Part shown: positions 25,675 to 35,377 of the stretch, piece after piece | Layout of the letters: each line of letters starts with the position of its first letter | Numbering within the stretch: position 1 is the first letter of the stretch | Source of the DNA: Reinekea marinisedimentorum | Lineage (GTDB): Bacteria > Pseudomonadota > Gammaproteobacteria > Pseudomonadales > Natronospirillaceae | Direction of reading: 5' to 3' | Length of the DNA: 64,000 nt | Assembly (NCBI RefSeq): GCF_004341165.1 | Contig: NZ_SLZR01000001.1 | Location: forward strand, 417,730 to 481,729 | Translations under genes and position numbers: made by a program | The notes under the pieces: model-generated | Seen by the model: only the letters and a program-made list of their open reading frames with translations | Database searches by the model: none | Told to the model about the DNA's origin: nothing

Positions 25675-27837
25675 ATGAACAGTCTTCAGCTTGAAAAACT
25701 CAACCCTCAACAGCATACGGCGGTGACCAGTGAGGCACAGCACCTGCTGGTGCTGGCTGGCGCCGGTTCCGGTAAAACCCGGGTGCTGACCCATCGTATT
25801 GGTTGGCTGATAGCCGCCGGCCTGGCCTCGCCATACAGCGTACTTGCGGTGACCTTTACCAATAAGGCCGCGCGCGAGATGAAAGGGCGCATCGAAGAGC
25901 TGCTGGAGGCACCCTCGCAGGGCTTGTGGATTGGTACCTTTCACGGCCTGGCGCACCGGCTGCTGAAGGCGCACTGGCAGCAGGCCAAGCTGCCGCAGAA
26001 TTTTCAGGTGATGGACAGCGACGATCAGCTGCGGCTGGTGAAGCGTATCATTGCCGAGATGAACATCACCGACGACCGCATACAGGCCAAGCAGGTGCAG
26101 TGGTTTATCGGCGCACAGAAGGATGAAGGCCGCCGCGCCCAGTATGTGGTGGCCTCCGGTGACTGGTATCAGGATACGCTCAAGGCGATTTACACCCGTT
26201 ATGAAGAGATCTGCCAGCAGAGCGGTTTGGTTGACTTTGGCGAACTGCTGCTGCGCGCGCACGAGCTGTGGCTGAATAACCCGGAATTGCTGGCGCACTA
26301 TAAACAGCGCTTTACCCATGTGCTGGTGGACGAATTTCAGGACATCAACGACATCCAGTACGCCTGGTTGCGCGTACTGGTGGGCAATGAGCTCAGCCTG
26401 ACCATCGTGGGTGATGATGACCAGTCCATTTACGGCTGGCGTGGTGCCAAGGTGGAGAACATTCAGGGCTTTGAGCTGGATTTCTCCGGTGCGCAAACGG
26501 TGCGTCTGGAGCAGAACTACCGCTCTACGGCGAACATCCTCAACGCCGCCAACGCGGTGATCGCCAACAACAATGGCCGCCTTGGTAAAGACCTGTGGAC
26601 CGATGACGACGAGGGCGCACCATTGCGCCTGTATGCCGGCTTCAACGAGCAGGATGAGGCGCGCTACATTGCTGATGAAATGAAGCGACTGATCGCTGCC
26701 GGCACCAGCCCGACAGAGATAGCGTTGCTGTATCGCTCCAACGCCCAGTCGCGCGTGCTTGAAGAAGCGCTCATTCACTTGCAGGTGCCGTACCGTATTT
26801 ATGGTGGCGTACGCTTCTATGAACGCATGGAAATCCGCAACGCCGTGGCCTATCTGCGCCTGGTGCTGAACCGCCAGGACGATGCCTCGATGGAGCGCAT
26901 TATGAACGTGCCACCGCGCGGCATCGGCAATAAAACCTTTGAATCGCTGCGAGTGATGGCGCGTGATCAGGGCTGCTCCCTATGGCAGGCGGCGCAGTTG
27001 GCACTGGCTAACAATGCCCTGGCCAAGCGGGCGGCCAATGCACTGCAGGCCTTTGTTGAGCTGATTGAGCAGATGGACAGCAAGGTGATGGGCCTGGATG
27101 ACCTCGGCGAGATGATCGATTACGTCAACAAGCACTCCGGCATGATCGAATACCACGAAAAGGAAAAGGGCGAAAAGGGCCGTGCCCGTGTGGAAAACCT
27201 GAATGAGCTGATCACCGCCGCGCAAAGCTACAACAGCGAGCTGGATTATGACTCCTCCGCCGAGCTGCTGGCGTTGTTTATCAGCGAAGCCTCACTCGAT
27301 GCCGGTGATGCGCAGGCCGAAGAGCACGAGCCAAGCGTAAACCTGATGACGCTGCACAGCGCCAAGGGTTTGGAGTTTGAATACGTCTTTCTGGCCGGCA
27401 TGGAAGAGAACCTGTTCCCGCACAAGATGTCGATCGCCGACCCGGGCGGCATTCAGGAAGAGCGCCGGCTGGCCTACGTGGGGATTACCCGAGCCCGCAA
27501 AGAGTTAACACTGACTTACGCGGAAAGCCGCCGCCTGTATGGCAGCGAAACCTTTAACAGCCTGTCCCGCTTTGTGCGTGAAATTCCCGATGGCTTGGTC
27601 AATGAGGTGCGTCTGCGCTCCACTGTTTCGCGCCCGGCAAACTTTGGTTTGCAGCAGCAGATGGCGGTGGAGGATTCCGGCCTGTCCATTGGTCAGCGCG
27701 TTGCCCATGCCATGTTTGGCGAGGGCACCATCACCAATGCCGAGGGCGGCGGAGCGCAAACCCGTGTGCATGTCGCCTTTGATGACGGCACCGAGCGGGT
27801 ATTGATGCTGCAGTACGCTAACCTGCAACCCGTTTAA
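25675..27837 (+). CDS. uvrD: DNA helicase II
   Basis: SF1A 3'-5' helicase of nucleotide excision and mismatch repair. The 720 residues carry LNPQQHTAV (Q motif), LAGAGSGKT (Walker A), TFTNKAAREM (Ia), VDEFQDIN (II), GDDDQSIYGWRGA (III), LEQNYRST (IV), LMTLHSAKGLEFEYVF (V) and YVGITRARKEL (VI), and end with the Tudor-like RNA-polymerase-binding tail (RVAHAMFGEGTI...). Length and motif spelling fit UvrD rather than Rep. A LexA box lies directly upstream. The next gene starts 15 bases after the stop. Confidence 0.97.
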   Translation: MNSLQLEKLNPQQHTAVTSEAQHLLVLAGAGSGKTRVLTHRIGWLIAAGLASPYSVLAVTFTNKAAREMKGRIEELLEAPSQGLWIGTFHGLAHRLLKAHWQQAKLPQNFQVMDSDDQLRLVKRIIAEMNITDDRIQAKQVQWFIGAQKDEGRRAQYVVASGDWYQDTLKAIYTRYEEICQQSGLVDFGELLLRAHELWLNNPELLAHYKQRFTHVLVDEFQDINDIQYAWLRVLVGNELSLTIVGDDDQSIYGWRGAKVENIQGFELDFSGAQTVRLEQNYRSTANILNAANAVIANNNGRLGKDLWTDDDEGAPLRLYAGFNEQDEARYIADEMKRLIAAGTSPTEIALLYRSNAQSRVLEEALIHLQVPYRIYGGVRFYERMEIRNAVAYLRLVLNRQDDASMERIMNVPPRGIGNKTFESLRVMARDQGCSLWQAAQLALANNALAKRAANALQAFVELIEQMDSKVMGLDDLGEMIDYVNKHSGMIEYHEKEKGEKGRARVENLNELITAAQSYNSELDYDSSAELLALFISEASLDAGDAQAEEHEPSVNLMTLHSAKGLEFEYVFLAGMEENLFPHKMSIADPGGIQEERRLAYVGITRARKELTLTYAESRRLYGSETFNSLSRFVREIPDGLVNEVRLRSTVSRPANFGLQQQMAVEDSGLSIGQRVAHAMFGEGTITNAEGGGAQTRVHVAFDDGTERVLMLQYANLQPV

Positions 27838-27852
27838 GCCAAGGAGCGGGCC

Positions 27853-28359
27853 TTGAGTGAGATTGAATCCTTCAATATTGCCGCCGGCGAAGCGCCGTCG
27901 GTACTGATTCTGGGCTCTATTCCCGGTGTCGCCTCATTGCAGGCGGTGCAGTATTACGCCCACCCGCGTAACGCCTTCTGGCCGATTGTCTGCGATTTCT
28001 ATCAACTGGATGCAGAGGCACCCTACGAGCAGCGCCTGGCGGGGCTGAACAGTAAGGGGGTTGCGTTGTGGGATGTTCTGCATCGCGCCCGGCGCAAGGG
28101 CAGCCTGGATAGCGCGATTGAAAAGGCGAGTATGGAGCCGAATGCCATCGACCGCTGGCTGGCGCAAACCCCGTCTATTTCCAGAATTCTGCTCAACGGC
28201 GGTACCGCCGCTAAAGAGTTTGGCCGTTACTTCAAGCCATTGCTGAGCGAGCCGTCACTGCAGGTCATTGCCTGCCCTTCCACCAGTCCGGCCTATGCAG
28301 CGATGCGTTTTGAAGAGAAAAAGCGCCTCTGGCATGAGGCGCTGAAGGGTGATGTCTAG
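27853..28359 (+). CDS. DNA-deoxyinosine/uracil-type glycosylase (UDG superfamily, family 6-like)
   Basis: Removes deaminated bases from DNA. The 168-residue protein has the superfamily motif A as LGSIPGVASLQ followed by YYAHPRNAFWPI (the conserved NxFW of Mug/hypoxanthine glycosylases), ALWDVL and RILLNGGTAAKEF, and motif B as CPSTSPAYA. This pattern is that of hypoxanthine-DNA glycosylases. TTG at 27853 is the start, with AAGGAG just before. Probably co-transcribed with uvrD, a sensible repair pair. Its TAG stop overlaps the stop of the convergent mnhG in CTAG. Confidence 0.85.
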   Translation: MSEIESFNIAAGEAPSVLILGSIPGVASLQAVQYYAHPRNAFWPIVCDFYQLDAEAPYEQRLAGLNSKGVALWDVLHRARRKGSLDSAIEKASMEPNAIDRWLAQTPSISRILLNGGTAAKEFGRYFKPLLSEPSLQVIACPSTSPAYAAMRFEEKKRLWHEALKGDV

Positions 28360-28715
28360 TCCTTAGGCTCTGCCTGACGGGTGCGAATCTGTTCGACCTT
28401 ATCGCGGTTCAGGGTGTGCGGTTCGGTCGGTAAGCGAACGTGCAACGCCGCCTTGGAAAGCATGTGCGCGGTAATGGGCGCGGTCAGGAAGATAAACAGC
28501 GTGATGAGCATTTCCTGAATATTGATGCCCTCTTCCTTGAACGAAAAGAAGATGATCGAGGCCACCAGAATGGCGCCAATACCCAGTGTAGAAGCCTTGG
28601 TCGGTGCATGCAGACGCATGTAGAAATCGGGCAGGCGAAACAGGCCGACAGAGCCAACCAGCAGAAATACCCCCCCGATAATCAGAAAAATGGAGCTGAT
28701 CAGTTCAACTATCAT
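28356..28715 (-). CDS. mnhG: Mrp antiporter subunit G
   Basis: Last gene of the mrp operon. A 119-residue membrane protein with three hydrophobic helices (ISSIFLIIGGVFLLVGSVGLF, GIGAILVASIIFF, ALIFLTAPITAHML-like) and the MnhG motif FRLPDFYMRLHAPTKASTLG. The Mrp complex exchanges Na+ (or K+) for H+ at the inner membrane and supports growth at high salt and pH. AAAGGA lies before the ATG. The stop shares CTAG with the convergent glycosylase gene. Confidence 0.93.
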   Translation of the reverse strand: MIVELISSIFLIIGGVFLLVGSVGLFRLPDFYMRLHAPTKASTLGIGAILVASIIFFSFKEEGINIQEMLITLFIFLTAPITAHMLSKAALHVRLPTEPHTLNRDKVEQIRTRQAEPKD

Positions 28716-28742
28716 GGTGTGTTCCTTTAATCCGTCCGCCGC

Positions 28743-29012
28743 TTACTCGATGATGTCGCCGCGTAAAATGAATTTACAGACCGCCGAGGTGCTGACAAAA
28801 CCGAGCATGGCGATCAACAGCGCGCCTTCATAATAGAGCGTGGTTTCCAGAAAGATGCCCAGCAGAATAATGAGCGCGATGGCGTTGATGTACATGGTAT
28901 CGAGCGCAATGATGCGGTCGAGCATGTGCGGGCCCTTTATAAACCGCCACAGGTTAAGCAGCAGCGAAAAGCCGATCAGTGTACTTACGAAGATGGCGGC
29001 GTAACTCAGCAT
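28743..29012 (-). CDS. mnhF: Mrp antiporter subunit F
   Basis: An 89-residue protein with three membrane helices and the family motifs LNLWRFIKGPHMLDRIIALD and ALLIAMLGFVSTSAVCKFILRG in adjacent parts. It overlaps the end of mnhE by seven bases. Part of the membrane core of the Mrp Na+/H+ antiporter together with MrpE and MrpG. Confidence 0.93.
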   Translation of the reverse strand: MLSYAAIFVSTLIGFSLLLNLWRFIKGPHMLDRIIALDTMYINAIALIILLGIFLETTLYYEGALLIAMLGFVSTSAVCKFILRGDIIE

Positions 29013-29509
29013 CCAAAAATCTCCTTCAGCGGTGTTTCGTAGCGCTGCTTAATCTGTTGAATCAGGGCTTGTTCATCGGGCACATTAAGCGCGTGAACGT
29101 AGAGCGTGCTGTAGTCCTCGGAAACCTCGGTGCTGACTGTGCCCGGTGTCAGCGAGATGGTGCTGGCCAGCAGGGTAATCGGCAGCGGCTCACGCATATC
29201 GAGCGGCACGGCAACAAAGCCCGGCCTGAGGTTTTCTTTGGCACCCAGCACCTGCTGGGCTACGATGACGTTAGAAACGATGATGTCCCAGAGTAACATC
29301 AGAATGTAGCCAGGGGTTTTCAGCGGCTTGGCCACTCGCAGCGTATTGGAGCGGATATCGCGCACCAGCCAGGGCAGGGCAATGGATAAAAACAGCGCCA
29401 GAAGCAGGTTGCCAAGGCCATAGGAATTGGTCAGCAGCAGCCAGACGATAAACAGCAGCAGGAAGGTAAAGGGGCTGGGCACGATGGCGTTTTCTTTAAT
29501 GCGCTTCAT
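29006..29509 (-). CDS. mnhE: Mrp antiporter subunit E
   Basis: A 167-residue membrane protein with NALLLAL-type helices near the N-terminus and the typical soluble segment RPGFVAVPLDMREPLPITLLA and TISLTPGTVSTEVSEDYSTLYVHALN in pieces. The ATG at 29509 is chosen: GGAGGTC precedes it and the family starts there, although the frame is open 27 codons further upstream inside mnhD. It overlaps mnhD by 14 bases and mnhF by seven, showing translational coupling. Confidence 0.93.
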   Translation of the reverse strand: MKRIKENAIVPSPFTFLLLFIVWLLLTNSYGLGNLLLALFLSIALPWLVRDIRSNTLRVAKPLKTPGYILMLLWDIIVSNVIVAQQVLGAKENLRPGFVAVPLDMREPLPITLLASTISLTPGTVSTEVSEDYSTLYVHALNVPDEQALIQQIKQRYETPLKEIFGC

Positions 29510-31019
29510 AGTTGACCTCCGGCGGATGGGCAATGATGTCCTGAACAAGGTGCATGCTGTCAGCAATGTCATTGGCGGCCTGCTGGGCAAATTCAGTCAC
29601 CGGGTGCGCGAAGACGGTAATCACCGGTGTGACCAGCAACAACAGGGCAATGGCGGCGATCTGTGCCGGCTGTGCCTTGGTTTCGCCGGCCTTTTTACCG
29701 GAAAGGTGCCAGAACAGCGAGGTACCCGCGCGGCTGAATACCACCAGTGCGATCAGGCTGCTGAGCAAAATACTGCTCCACACCCAGGTACGTTCCAGGG
29801 GCTCGCTGATGGAGTTTAGAATCAGTGCCTTGCCGACAAAGCCGGACAGTGGCGGTAGGCCAACGGCGCAGATGGCGGCGGTGAAAAACATCGCCCCGAG
29901 CAGCCCAGGTTGTGCCATGGCGCGGGCGATAACAAACCTGTCCTGGGCACTGCCGCGCTGCACCTTGATCAGGTCTGCAATAAGGAACAACGCACCGCCC
30001 ACCAGCGTGGAGTGCACCAGATAATACAGCCCGGCACTGAGCGATTGGCCATCGGAAACCACAAAGCTGAGCAGCAGGGTGCCCACGGAAACGATAATGA
30101 CGTTTGCAGCCAGCAGGCGCAGCGATGGCGACGCCAGTACCCCCAGCGAGCCGATCACAATGGTGGCCAGCCCCAGCGGCCAAATCCAGGCATCGGCCAT
30201 GTTGGCCAGGGCGCCGGCATCGGCGCCGAAAATGCCGCCAAAGACCCGGAAGATAGAATAGAGACCAACTTTGGTCATGATGGCAAACAGTGCCGCCACA
30301 GGCGGAGGCGCGGCAGAATAGGTTTTCGCCAGCCAGAAGTGCAGCGGCAGCATGGCCGATTTCAGGCCAAACACCAACAGCAGCAATAAGGCGCCGGCCT
30401 TGGTAATGGCCTGCTCTTCCGGTGGCAGAGTGGCTACTTTTGCCGCCATATCGGCCATGTTCAGTGTACCCAGGGTGCCATACAGCGTACCCAGTGCAAT
30501 TAGGAAGAACGCTGAGCCGAGCAGGTTCAGGGTAATGTAATGGAAGGCGGCGCCGGTCTTCTCTTTGCCACCGCCATGAATCAGCAGGGCATAGGAGGCA
30601 ATCAGCAGCACCTCGAAGAACACGAACAGGTTGAAGATGTCGCCGGTCAGGAATGCACCGTTAATCCCCATCAGCTGGAACATGAACAGAGGGTAAAAGA
30701 AGCGGCCGGTCAGCTCTTCGCCGGCAGAGCCGTACAGGCAGGCGCAGAACGCCAAAAAGGTGGTTAACACCACCAGCATCACCGAGAGATGATCGACCAG
30801 CAGCATGATGCCAAACGGCGGCTGCCAGCCACCGAGCACATAGATGGTGGTGCCGTGGCTGACGCTGGCGACCAACTGCCAGCAGACAACCGCCATGATG
30901 GCGAATGCCAGCCAGGCGATAGTGCGCTGACGGCTAACGCTCTTAGCCAGCGGTGGCAACAGCATGATAATGGCCGCCAGAGACGGAACTAAAACGGGAA
31001 GTATGGGTAGGTGACTCAT
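29496..31019 (-). CDS. mnhD: Mrp antiporter subunit D
   Basis: A 507-residue NuoN/NuoM-like proton-translocating membrane subunit with about 14 helices. Key features: the conserved Glu in helix 5 region (FNLFVFFEVLLIASYALL) and Lys in GLKSAMLPLHFWLAKTYSAAP, both needed for ion transport in the family. Starts four bases inside mnhC (ATGA overlap) and ends 14 bases inside mnhE. Confidence 0.94.
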   Translation of the reverse strand: MSHLPILPVLVPSLAAIIMLLPPLAKSVSRQRTIAWLAFAIMAVVCWQLVASVSHGTTIYVLGGWQPPFGIMLLVDHLSVMLVVLTTFLAFCACLYGSAGEELTGRFFYPLFMFQLMGINGAFLTGDIFNLFVFFEVLLIASYALLIHGGGKEKTGAAFHYITLNLLGSAFFLIALGTLYGTLGTLNMADMAAKVATLPPEEQAITKAGALLLLLVFGLKSAMLPLHFWLAKTYSAAPPPVAALFAIMTKVGLYSIFRVFGGIFGADAGALANMADAWIWPLGLATIVIGSLGVLASPSLRLLAANVIIVSVGTLLLSFVVSDGQSLSAGLYYLVHSTLVGGALFLIADLIKVQRGSAQDRFVIARAMAQPGLLGAMFFTAAICAVGLPPLSGFVGKALILNSISEPLERTWVWSSILLSSLIALVVFSRAGTSLFWHLSGKKAGETKAQPAQIAAIALLLLVTPVITVFAHPVTEFAQQAANDIADSMHLVQDIIAHPPEVNYEAH

Positions 31020-31378
31020 GAGCGGTTGTCACCTCCGCGCTTGGCTTTGGGGAAATCCGGCGGATCGCCATCGACATGATCGTTACCCAAATCGGCACGT
31101 GCGCGCATGGCCAGAATGACAATAAAGGCGGTCATGGCGAAGCCGATCACAATGGCGGTCAGCACCAGTGCCTGCGGCAGCGGGTCGGTAATTTGTTCAC
31201 CGGTTTTCAGTATGGGGGCGGCATTTACCATCAACCGGCCGCCGGCAAACAGGAACAGGTTAACCGCGTAAGAAAGCAGGGTAAGCCCCAGTACAACGCT
31301 GAAGGTTGAACCGCGCAGCGCCAGATAAACGCCGCAGCTGGTCATGGTGCCCACGCAGAAAGCGAACAGCAGCTCCAT
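31016..31378 (-). CDS. mnhC: Mrp antiporter subunit C
   Basis: A 120-residue NuoK-like subunit with three membrane helices (CVGTMTSCGVYLALR, VLGLTLLSYAVNLFLFAGGRL, LPQALVLTAIVIGFAMTAF). Its ATG overlaps the TAA of mnhAB by one base and its stop overlaps the mnhD start by four. The C-terminal tail is polar and basic, as usual. Confidence 0.94.
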   Translation of the reverse strand: MELLFAFCVGTMTSCGVYLALRGSTFSVVLGLTLLSYAVNLFLFAGGRLMVNAAPILKTGEQITDPLPQALVLTAIVIGFAMTAFIVILAMRARADLGNDHVDGDPPDFPKAKRGGDNRS

Positions 31379-34179
31379 TATTTCGCCTCCCTGTTTTGAG
31401 GTCTTAACCGGTCGGCGGTGGTCAGACCACCGAGGTTTGCAAGTATCATCATTGAAGATCCAATCACTGTCAGATAAACACCGAGATCAAAGCCCATGGC
31501 GCTGGCCAGCTCGATTTCACCAATAAACGGGATGTCGACGTAGTCGTGCCAGCTTTTCAGGAACGGCTGTTGCCAAATAAAGCCACCGACGCCGGTAATA
31601 AAGGCAATCAATAAACCGCTGCTGAGCAGGGTGAGGTAGTTCAGCTTGATGCGCGGCACCAGCCAGTCGTTACCGTGGGCAATATACTGCTGAATGATCG
31701 CCACCGAGGTGATCAGGCCGGCAATAAAGCCGCCGCCGGGCAGGTTATGGCCGCGCAGGAAGATATAGCAGGAAACCATCAGTGCCAGCGGCAGCAGTGC
31801 CTGAGAGATTATCTCGAACATAAAGGGATGCTTGTCTTTGGCCCAGGGGATGCCCTCGATATTGGCCGATGGCTGGAACAGGCGCATACGCGCGATCAGC
31901 TTGTAGATGCCGATGGCGGCGATGGCCAGTACCGTGATTTCACCAAAGGTATCGAAGCCGCGGAAGTCGACCAGGATCACGTTAACAATATTGGTACCAC
32001 CGCCCAGCAGCTTGGCGTTGGCGGTGTAGAACTCGGCAATGCTGTCGAGCGGGCGCGTCATCATGGCGTAGGTCAGCGTGCCGACAACACCGCCGATCAG
32101 CACCGACACCGACAGATCGCGCACGATCAGCCCCGGTGAGGAGTGGTTGCGCACATACTGGGGCAAAAAGTACAACGCCAGCAGCAGCAGAATAATGGTT
32201 ACCACCTCGACTGAGAGTTGAGTCAGGGCCAGATCCGGGGCTGAGAACAGCGCGAACGAAATGGACACGATCAGCCCGACGACAGACAGCAGCAGCAGCG
32301 ACAACAGCCGGTTATTGTGCCAGATGACCGTAGCCACTGAGCACACACACAGCAGCGTGGCACCGGCGATCATCACCGGGTCGAGCGGCAGTTGCGGGCG
32401 CAGCCCAGCGGTTGAATTCAGCCCCATCAGCGGTGGCAGTGTGAACGCCAGCGCCAGGAACAGCAGCCAGAACACTGAGCGCTGCGTAGCACCGGTATCG
32501 ATTCCATCCATCAGCCAGCGGCTGGCATCGCGCAGCTTTTTAACCGCGTTATCAAAGATGACGCTTTCGTTCTTCTCGGCGAAATTAGCCTGAATACGGA
32601 ACAGAACGTGGCGGTTGAAGTAAATGGCGGCACCGCCGGCCATGGCGAGAATGCTCATCACCAGAGGCAGATTAAAGCCGTGCCATATGTGCAGATGGTA
32701 GTAAGGTAAATCGCCACCGAGCACCGCGATCGAAGCCGAAGCCAGCAGCTTGCCAACGGTTGCCTCCGGGAAAATACCGACAATCAGACACAGCGCCACC
32801 AGCACTTCGACCGGAACGCGCATGTAGCGGGGCGGCTCGTGCGGGGTTTTCGGCAGATCGCCCGGCGTGCCATTGAAGAAGACATCGTGAATAAAGCGCA
32901 GCGAATAGGCGACAGAAAAGGCTGCGCCGATGGTGGCGAACACCGGAATCATCCACGAAATAGAGCCCAGCGTGCTCTGCTGCAGCGTTTCGGTAAAGAA
33001 CATCTCCTTGGAAAGGAAGCCATTGAGCAGCGGCACACCGGCCATCGCTGCCGAAGCGACCATCGCCAGCGTGGCGGTGATCGGCATGTACTTGAACAGG
33101 CCGTTCAGCTTGCGCATATCCCGCGAGCCCGATTCATGGTCGATAATGCCCGCCGCCATGAACAGCGAGGCCTTGAATGTGGCGTGGTTGATGATGTGGA
33201 AAACCGCCGCCACTGCCGCCAGATCGGTACCTAAGCCGAGCAACAGGGTGATCAGACCCAGGTGGCTGACCGTGGAATAGGCCAGCAGGCCCTTCAGATC
33301 GTGCTTGAACAGCGCCACATAGGCGCCGATCAGCAGGGTCAGCAAGCCAGTGACGCTGACCAGCAGGAACCAGGCTTCGGTACCGGCCAGTACCGGGAAC
33401 ATCCGTGCCATCAGGAAAATACCGGCCTTGACCATCGTCGCCGAGTGCAGGTAAGCACTGACTGGCGTTGGTGCGGCCATGGCATGTGGCAGCCAGAAGA
33501 AAAACGGGAACTGCGCCGATTTGGTAAAGGCGCCGATCAGCACCAGGATTAACATGATCAGGTAGCTTTCAGAGCTCTGAATCAGCTCTCTGCTGTTCAG
33601 AATGACGTCCAGATCGTATGAACCGACCACTTGACCCATCAGCAGCAGGCCGGCTAACAGTGCGAGGCCGCCGGCACCGGTAATCGCCAGCGCCATGCGT
33701 GCACCCTTGCGGGCATCGCTGCGGTGATTCCAGAAACTGATCAGCAGGAAGGAGGTTAGGCTGGTGAGCTCCCAGAAGAACCACATCTGCAGCACATTGT
33801 TGGAAAGCACAATGCCCACCATGGCGGTCATGAACAGCAGCAGGTAGGCATAGAACCTGCCCGCGGCTTCATGCGCCGACAGGTAATAGCGGGCATAGAG
33901 CATAACCAGCAGGCCAATGGCCAGAATCAGAATGGCAAACAGGAATGAAAGGCCATCGAGCCGGAATGACAGATCGAGCCCCAGAGCGGGGATCCAGCTG
34001 GCGGTGAAGCGGATTTGCTCAAGGTCAAACACCTGCTTGGTATGCATCAGGATGATGGCAAGCGCCATCGCCGGGAACAGTGCGCTGATAGCAACGCAGG
34101 CACTGCGGCCAAGCCGTTGCGTAAACAGTGCCGCCAGGCTACCAGAGCATGTAAGCAGAGGAACCCAAAAAAGCGCCAT
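31378..34179 (-). CDS. mnhA: Mrp antiporter subunit A fused to subunit B
   Basis: First gene of the operon, 933 residues. The N-terminal ~770 residues are MrpA: NuoL-like helices with MVGIVLSNNVLQMWFFWELTSLTS (conserved Glu), LPHAMAAPTPVSAYLHSATMVKAGI and GLLAYSTVSHLG, then the DUF4040-type segment. The final ~150 residues are the MnhB domain (FEIISQALLPLALMVSCYIF, GHNLPGGGFIAGL). This A-B fusion is typical of group 2 Mrp (Pha-type) operons of proteobacteria. AAAGGAGC precedes the ATG; no regulator is adjacent. Confidence 0.94.
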   Translation of the reverse strand: MALFWVPLLTCSGSLAALFTQRLGRSACVAISALFPAMALAIILMHTKQVFDLEQIRFTASWIPALGLDLSFRLDGLSFLFAILILAIGLLVMLYARYYLSAHEAAGRFYAYLLLFMTAMVGIVLSNNVLQMWFFWELTSLTSFLLISFWNHRSDARKGARMALAITGAGGLALLAGLLLMGQVVGSYDLDVILNSRELIQSSESYLIMLILVLIGAFTKSAQFPFFFWLPHAMAAPTPVSAYLHSATMVKAGIFLMARMFPVLAGTEAWFLLVSVTGLLTLLIGAYVALFKHDLKGLLAYSTVSHLGLITLLLGLGTDLAAVAAVFHIINHATFKASLFMAAGIIDHESGSRDMRKLNGLFKYMPITATLAMVASAAMAGVPLLNGFLSKEMFFTETLQQSTLGSISWMIPVFATIGAAFSVAYSLRFIHDVFFNGTPGDLPKTPHEPPRYMRVPVEVLVALCLIVGIFPEATVGKLLASASIAVLGGDLPYYHLHIWHGFNLPLVMSILAMAGGAAIYFNRHVLFRIQANFAEKNESVIFDNAVKKLRDASRWLMDGIDTGATQRSVFWLLFLALAFTLPPLMGLNSTAGLRPQLPLDPVMIAGATLLCVCSVATVIWHNNRLLSLLLLSVVGLIVSISFALFSAPDLALTQLSVEVVTIILLLLALYFLPQYVRNHSSPGLIVRDLSVSVLIGGVVGTLTYAMMTRPLDSIAEFYTANAKLLGGGTNIVNVILVDFRGFDTFGEITVLAIAAIGIYKLIARMRLFQPSANIEGIPWAKDKHPFMFEIISQALLPLALMVSCYIFLRGHNLPGGGFIAGLITSVAIIQQYIAHGNDWLVPRIKLNYLTLLSSGLLIAFITGVGGFIWQQPFLKSWHDYVDIPFIGEIELASAMGFDLGVYLTVIGSSMMILANLGGLTTADRLRPQNREAK

Positions 34180-34297
34180 GAGGTGTGTTGCTCCTTTAAA
34201 ATCGGTATTGGTTCGGGTGGATTGAGCGTCGGCAGGTCGCCATTATTACTGAACTCAGCTTAGAACAAAAAAATACAAAGCATTAATTTCTGGCCAC

Positions 34298-34582
34298 TTA
34301 CAGCCAGGCGACGTTAGAGGCCAGACTCTGGCCGGTGATATTGGCTTCCAGCCAGCTCATCATGTGCTCGCTTTCCTGCTCAACGGCGCGCTTATCGGTG
34401 CCGGTGATGACCAGTGAAAAGCAGCCGCGGTCGGCATCTTTAAAAGGTTCAACCGCCAGTGCAATGTTGTGCTGGTTTTTACAGAACCGCTTCAGCGGAC
34501 CAAGCGCCTTCTGCAGATCTGAACTGGTCGCTACATGTGGCAGGTACATTTCCAGTTGCAATAGTCGTACGTGAACGCTCAC
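34298..34582 (-). CDS. DUF503-like small protein
   Basis: A 94-residue ferredoxin-like-fold protein. The arrangement of strand (SVHVRLLQLEMYLP), helix with basic residues (QKALGPLKRFCKNQHNIALA), strand and C-terminal helix (RAVEQESEHMMSWLEANI) resembles DUF503/YlxP, whose members are linked to translation or ribosome assembly without a settled role. The typical LKDKR motif is missing, so the link is moderate. It lies upstream of the mrp operon on the same strand, with 118 bases between. Confidence 0.55.
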   Translation of the reverse strand: MSVHVRLLQLEMYLPHVATSSDLQKALGPLKRFCKNQHNIALAVEPFKDADRGCFSLVITGTDKRAVEQESEHMMSWLEANITGQSLASNVAWL

Positions 34583-34851
34583 GTTTCATCTCCATAAACT
34601 TCTTACTAAAAATGGCAGAATGTCTCCCGCTGTTCAAATCATTTTCACATGAACAGTACAGATAAAAATAGGCTAAAGGTATCAGAATTCAGGGGTTTTT
34701 ATCCCAAAGCACCGGTTAGACAGTGCGCCGGTCTGCAGAGTTTCAAATACAAACAGATTTCTTACAGTGTTGGGACTTGAATCTTTTAAAAGCGCCGGAA
34801 CTTGGCTAATCTTCAGGCTATACCGCCCTAACCGACTGAGAGAATTTAAAG

Positions 34852-35229
34852 ATGTACCCATACCTCAATGCAATCGGAATAACAGACACAGATCTGATCG
34901 AAAAATATACCGTACGAACCGAAGGCAATGCTGACGTGCTTAAGGTTTACTACGCCAAGAATAAGGGTGAACTGTTTGCTCGCAGCGAAAAGTTCAAATA
35001 CCCGCGTCAGAAGAAACGCATCATGGTAGACAGTGGCACCCATACATACAGCGACACCACTGAGGTGGCACCGGCACTGCGCTTTGTTGTTGAAGAGCTG
35101 GATAAGATCGTTCAGCGCGAAGTGGAAGAAGTGGATGTGAAGGAGAAAATCCTCACCGATCTGCGCCACCTGGAAAAGGTTGTTGCCAACAAGATTGCCG
35201 AGATCGAAGAAGATCTGAAAAAACTGTAG
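34852..35229 (+). CDS. DUF3461 family protein
   Basis: A 125-residue conserved protein of unknown function restricted largely to gammaproteobacteria. Characteristic stretches: YPYLNAIGITDTDLIEKYTVR, VLKVYYAKNKGELFARSEKFKYPRQKK and a C-terminal helical region (ILTDLRHLEKVVANKI). Long regular helices with Lys/Glu suggest a small soluble cytoplasmic protein. GAGAGAA precedes the ATG. Surrounding genes give no functional hint. Confidence 0.85.
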   Translation: MYPYLNAIGITDTDLIEKYTVRTEGNADVLKVYYAKNKGELFARSEKFKYPRQKKRIMVDSGTHTYSDTTEVAPALRFVVEELDKIVQREVEEVDVKEKILTDLRHLEKVVANKIAEIEEDLKKL

Positions 35230-35377
35230 GCCATTTAGATTCGTCTGAATCAATAAAACCCTTTAAAGTTGCTGCCCTTGGGCAGCAGCTTGTTCGAGAT
35301 TAACCGTCTCTCTGCTACACTGCCCGCCGCTCTTCCCGCACGCCTTCTTCATTAACTGCTTAATTCGGGAGCCCTAA

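Noticed and set aside
25648..26778. 376-codon open frame on the minus strand
   Set aside because: Antisense shadow of uvrD; His/Gln/Val-rich without a recognisable domain, start not supported by a ribosome site.
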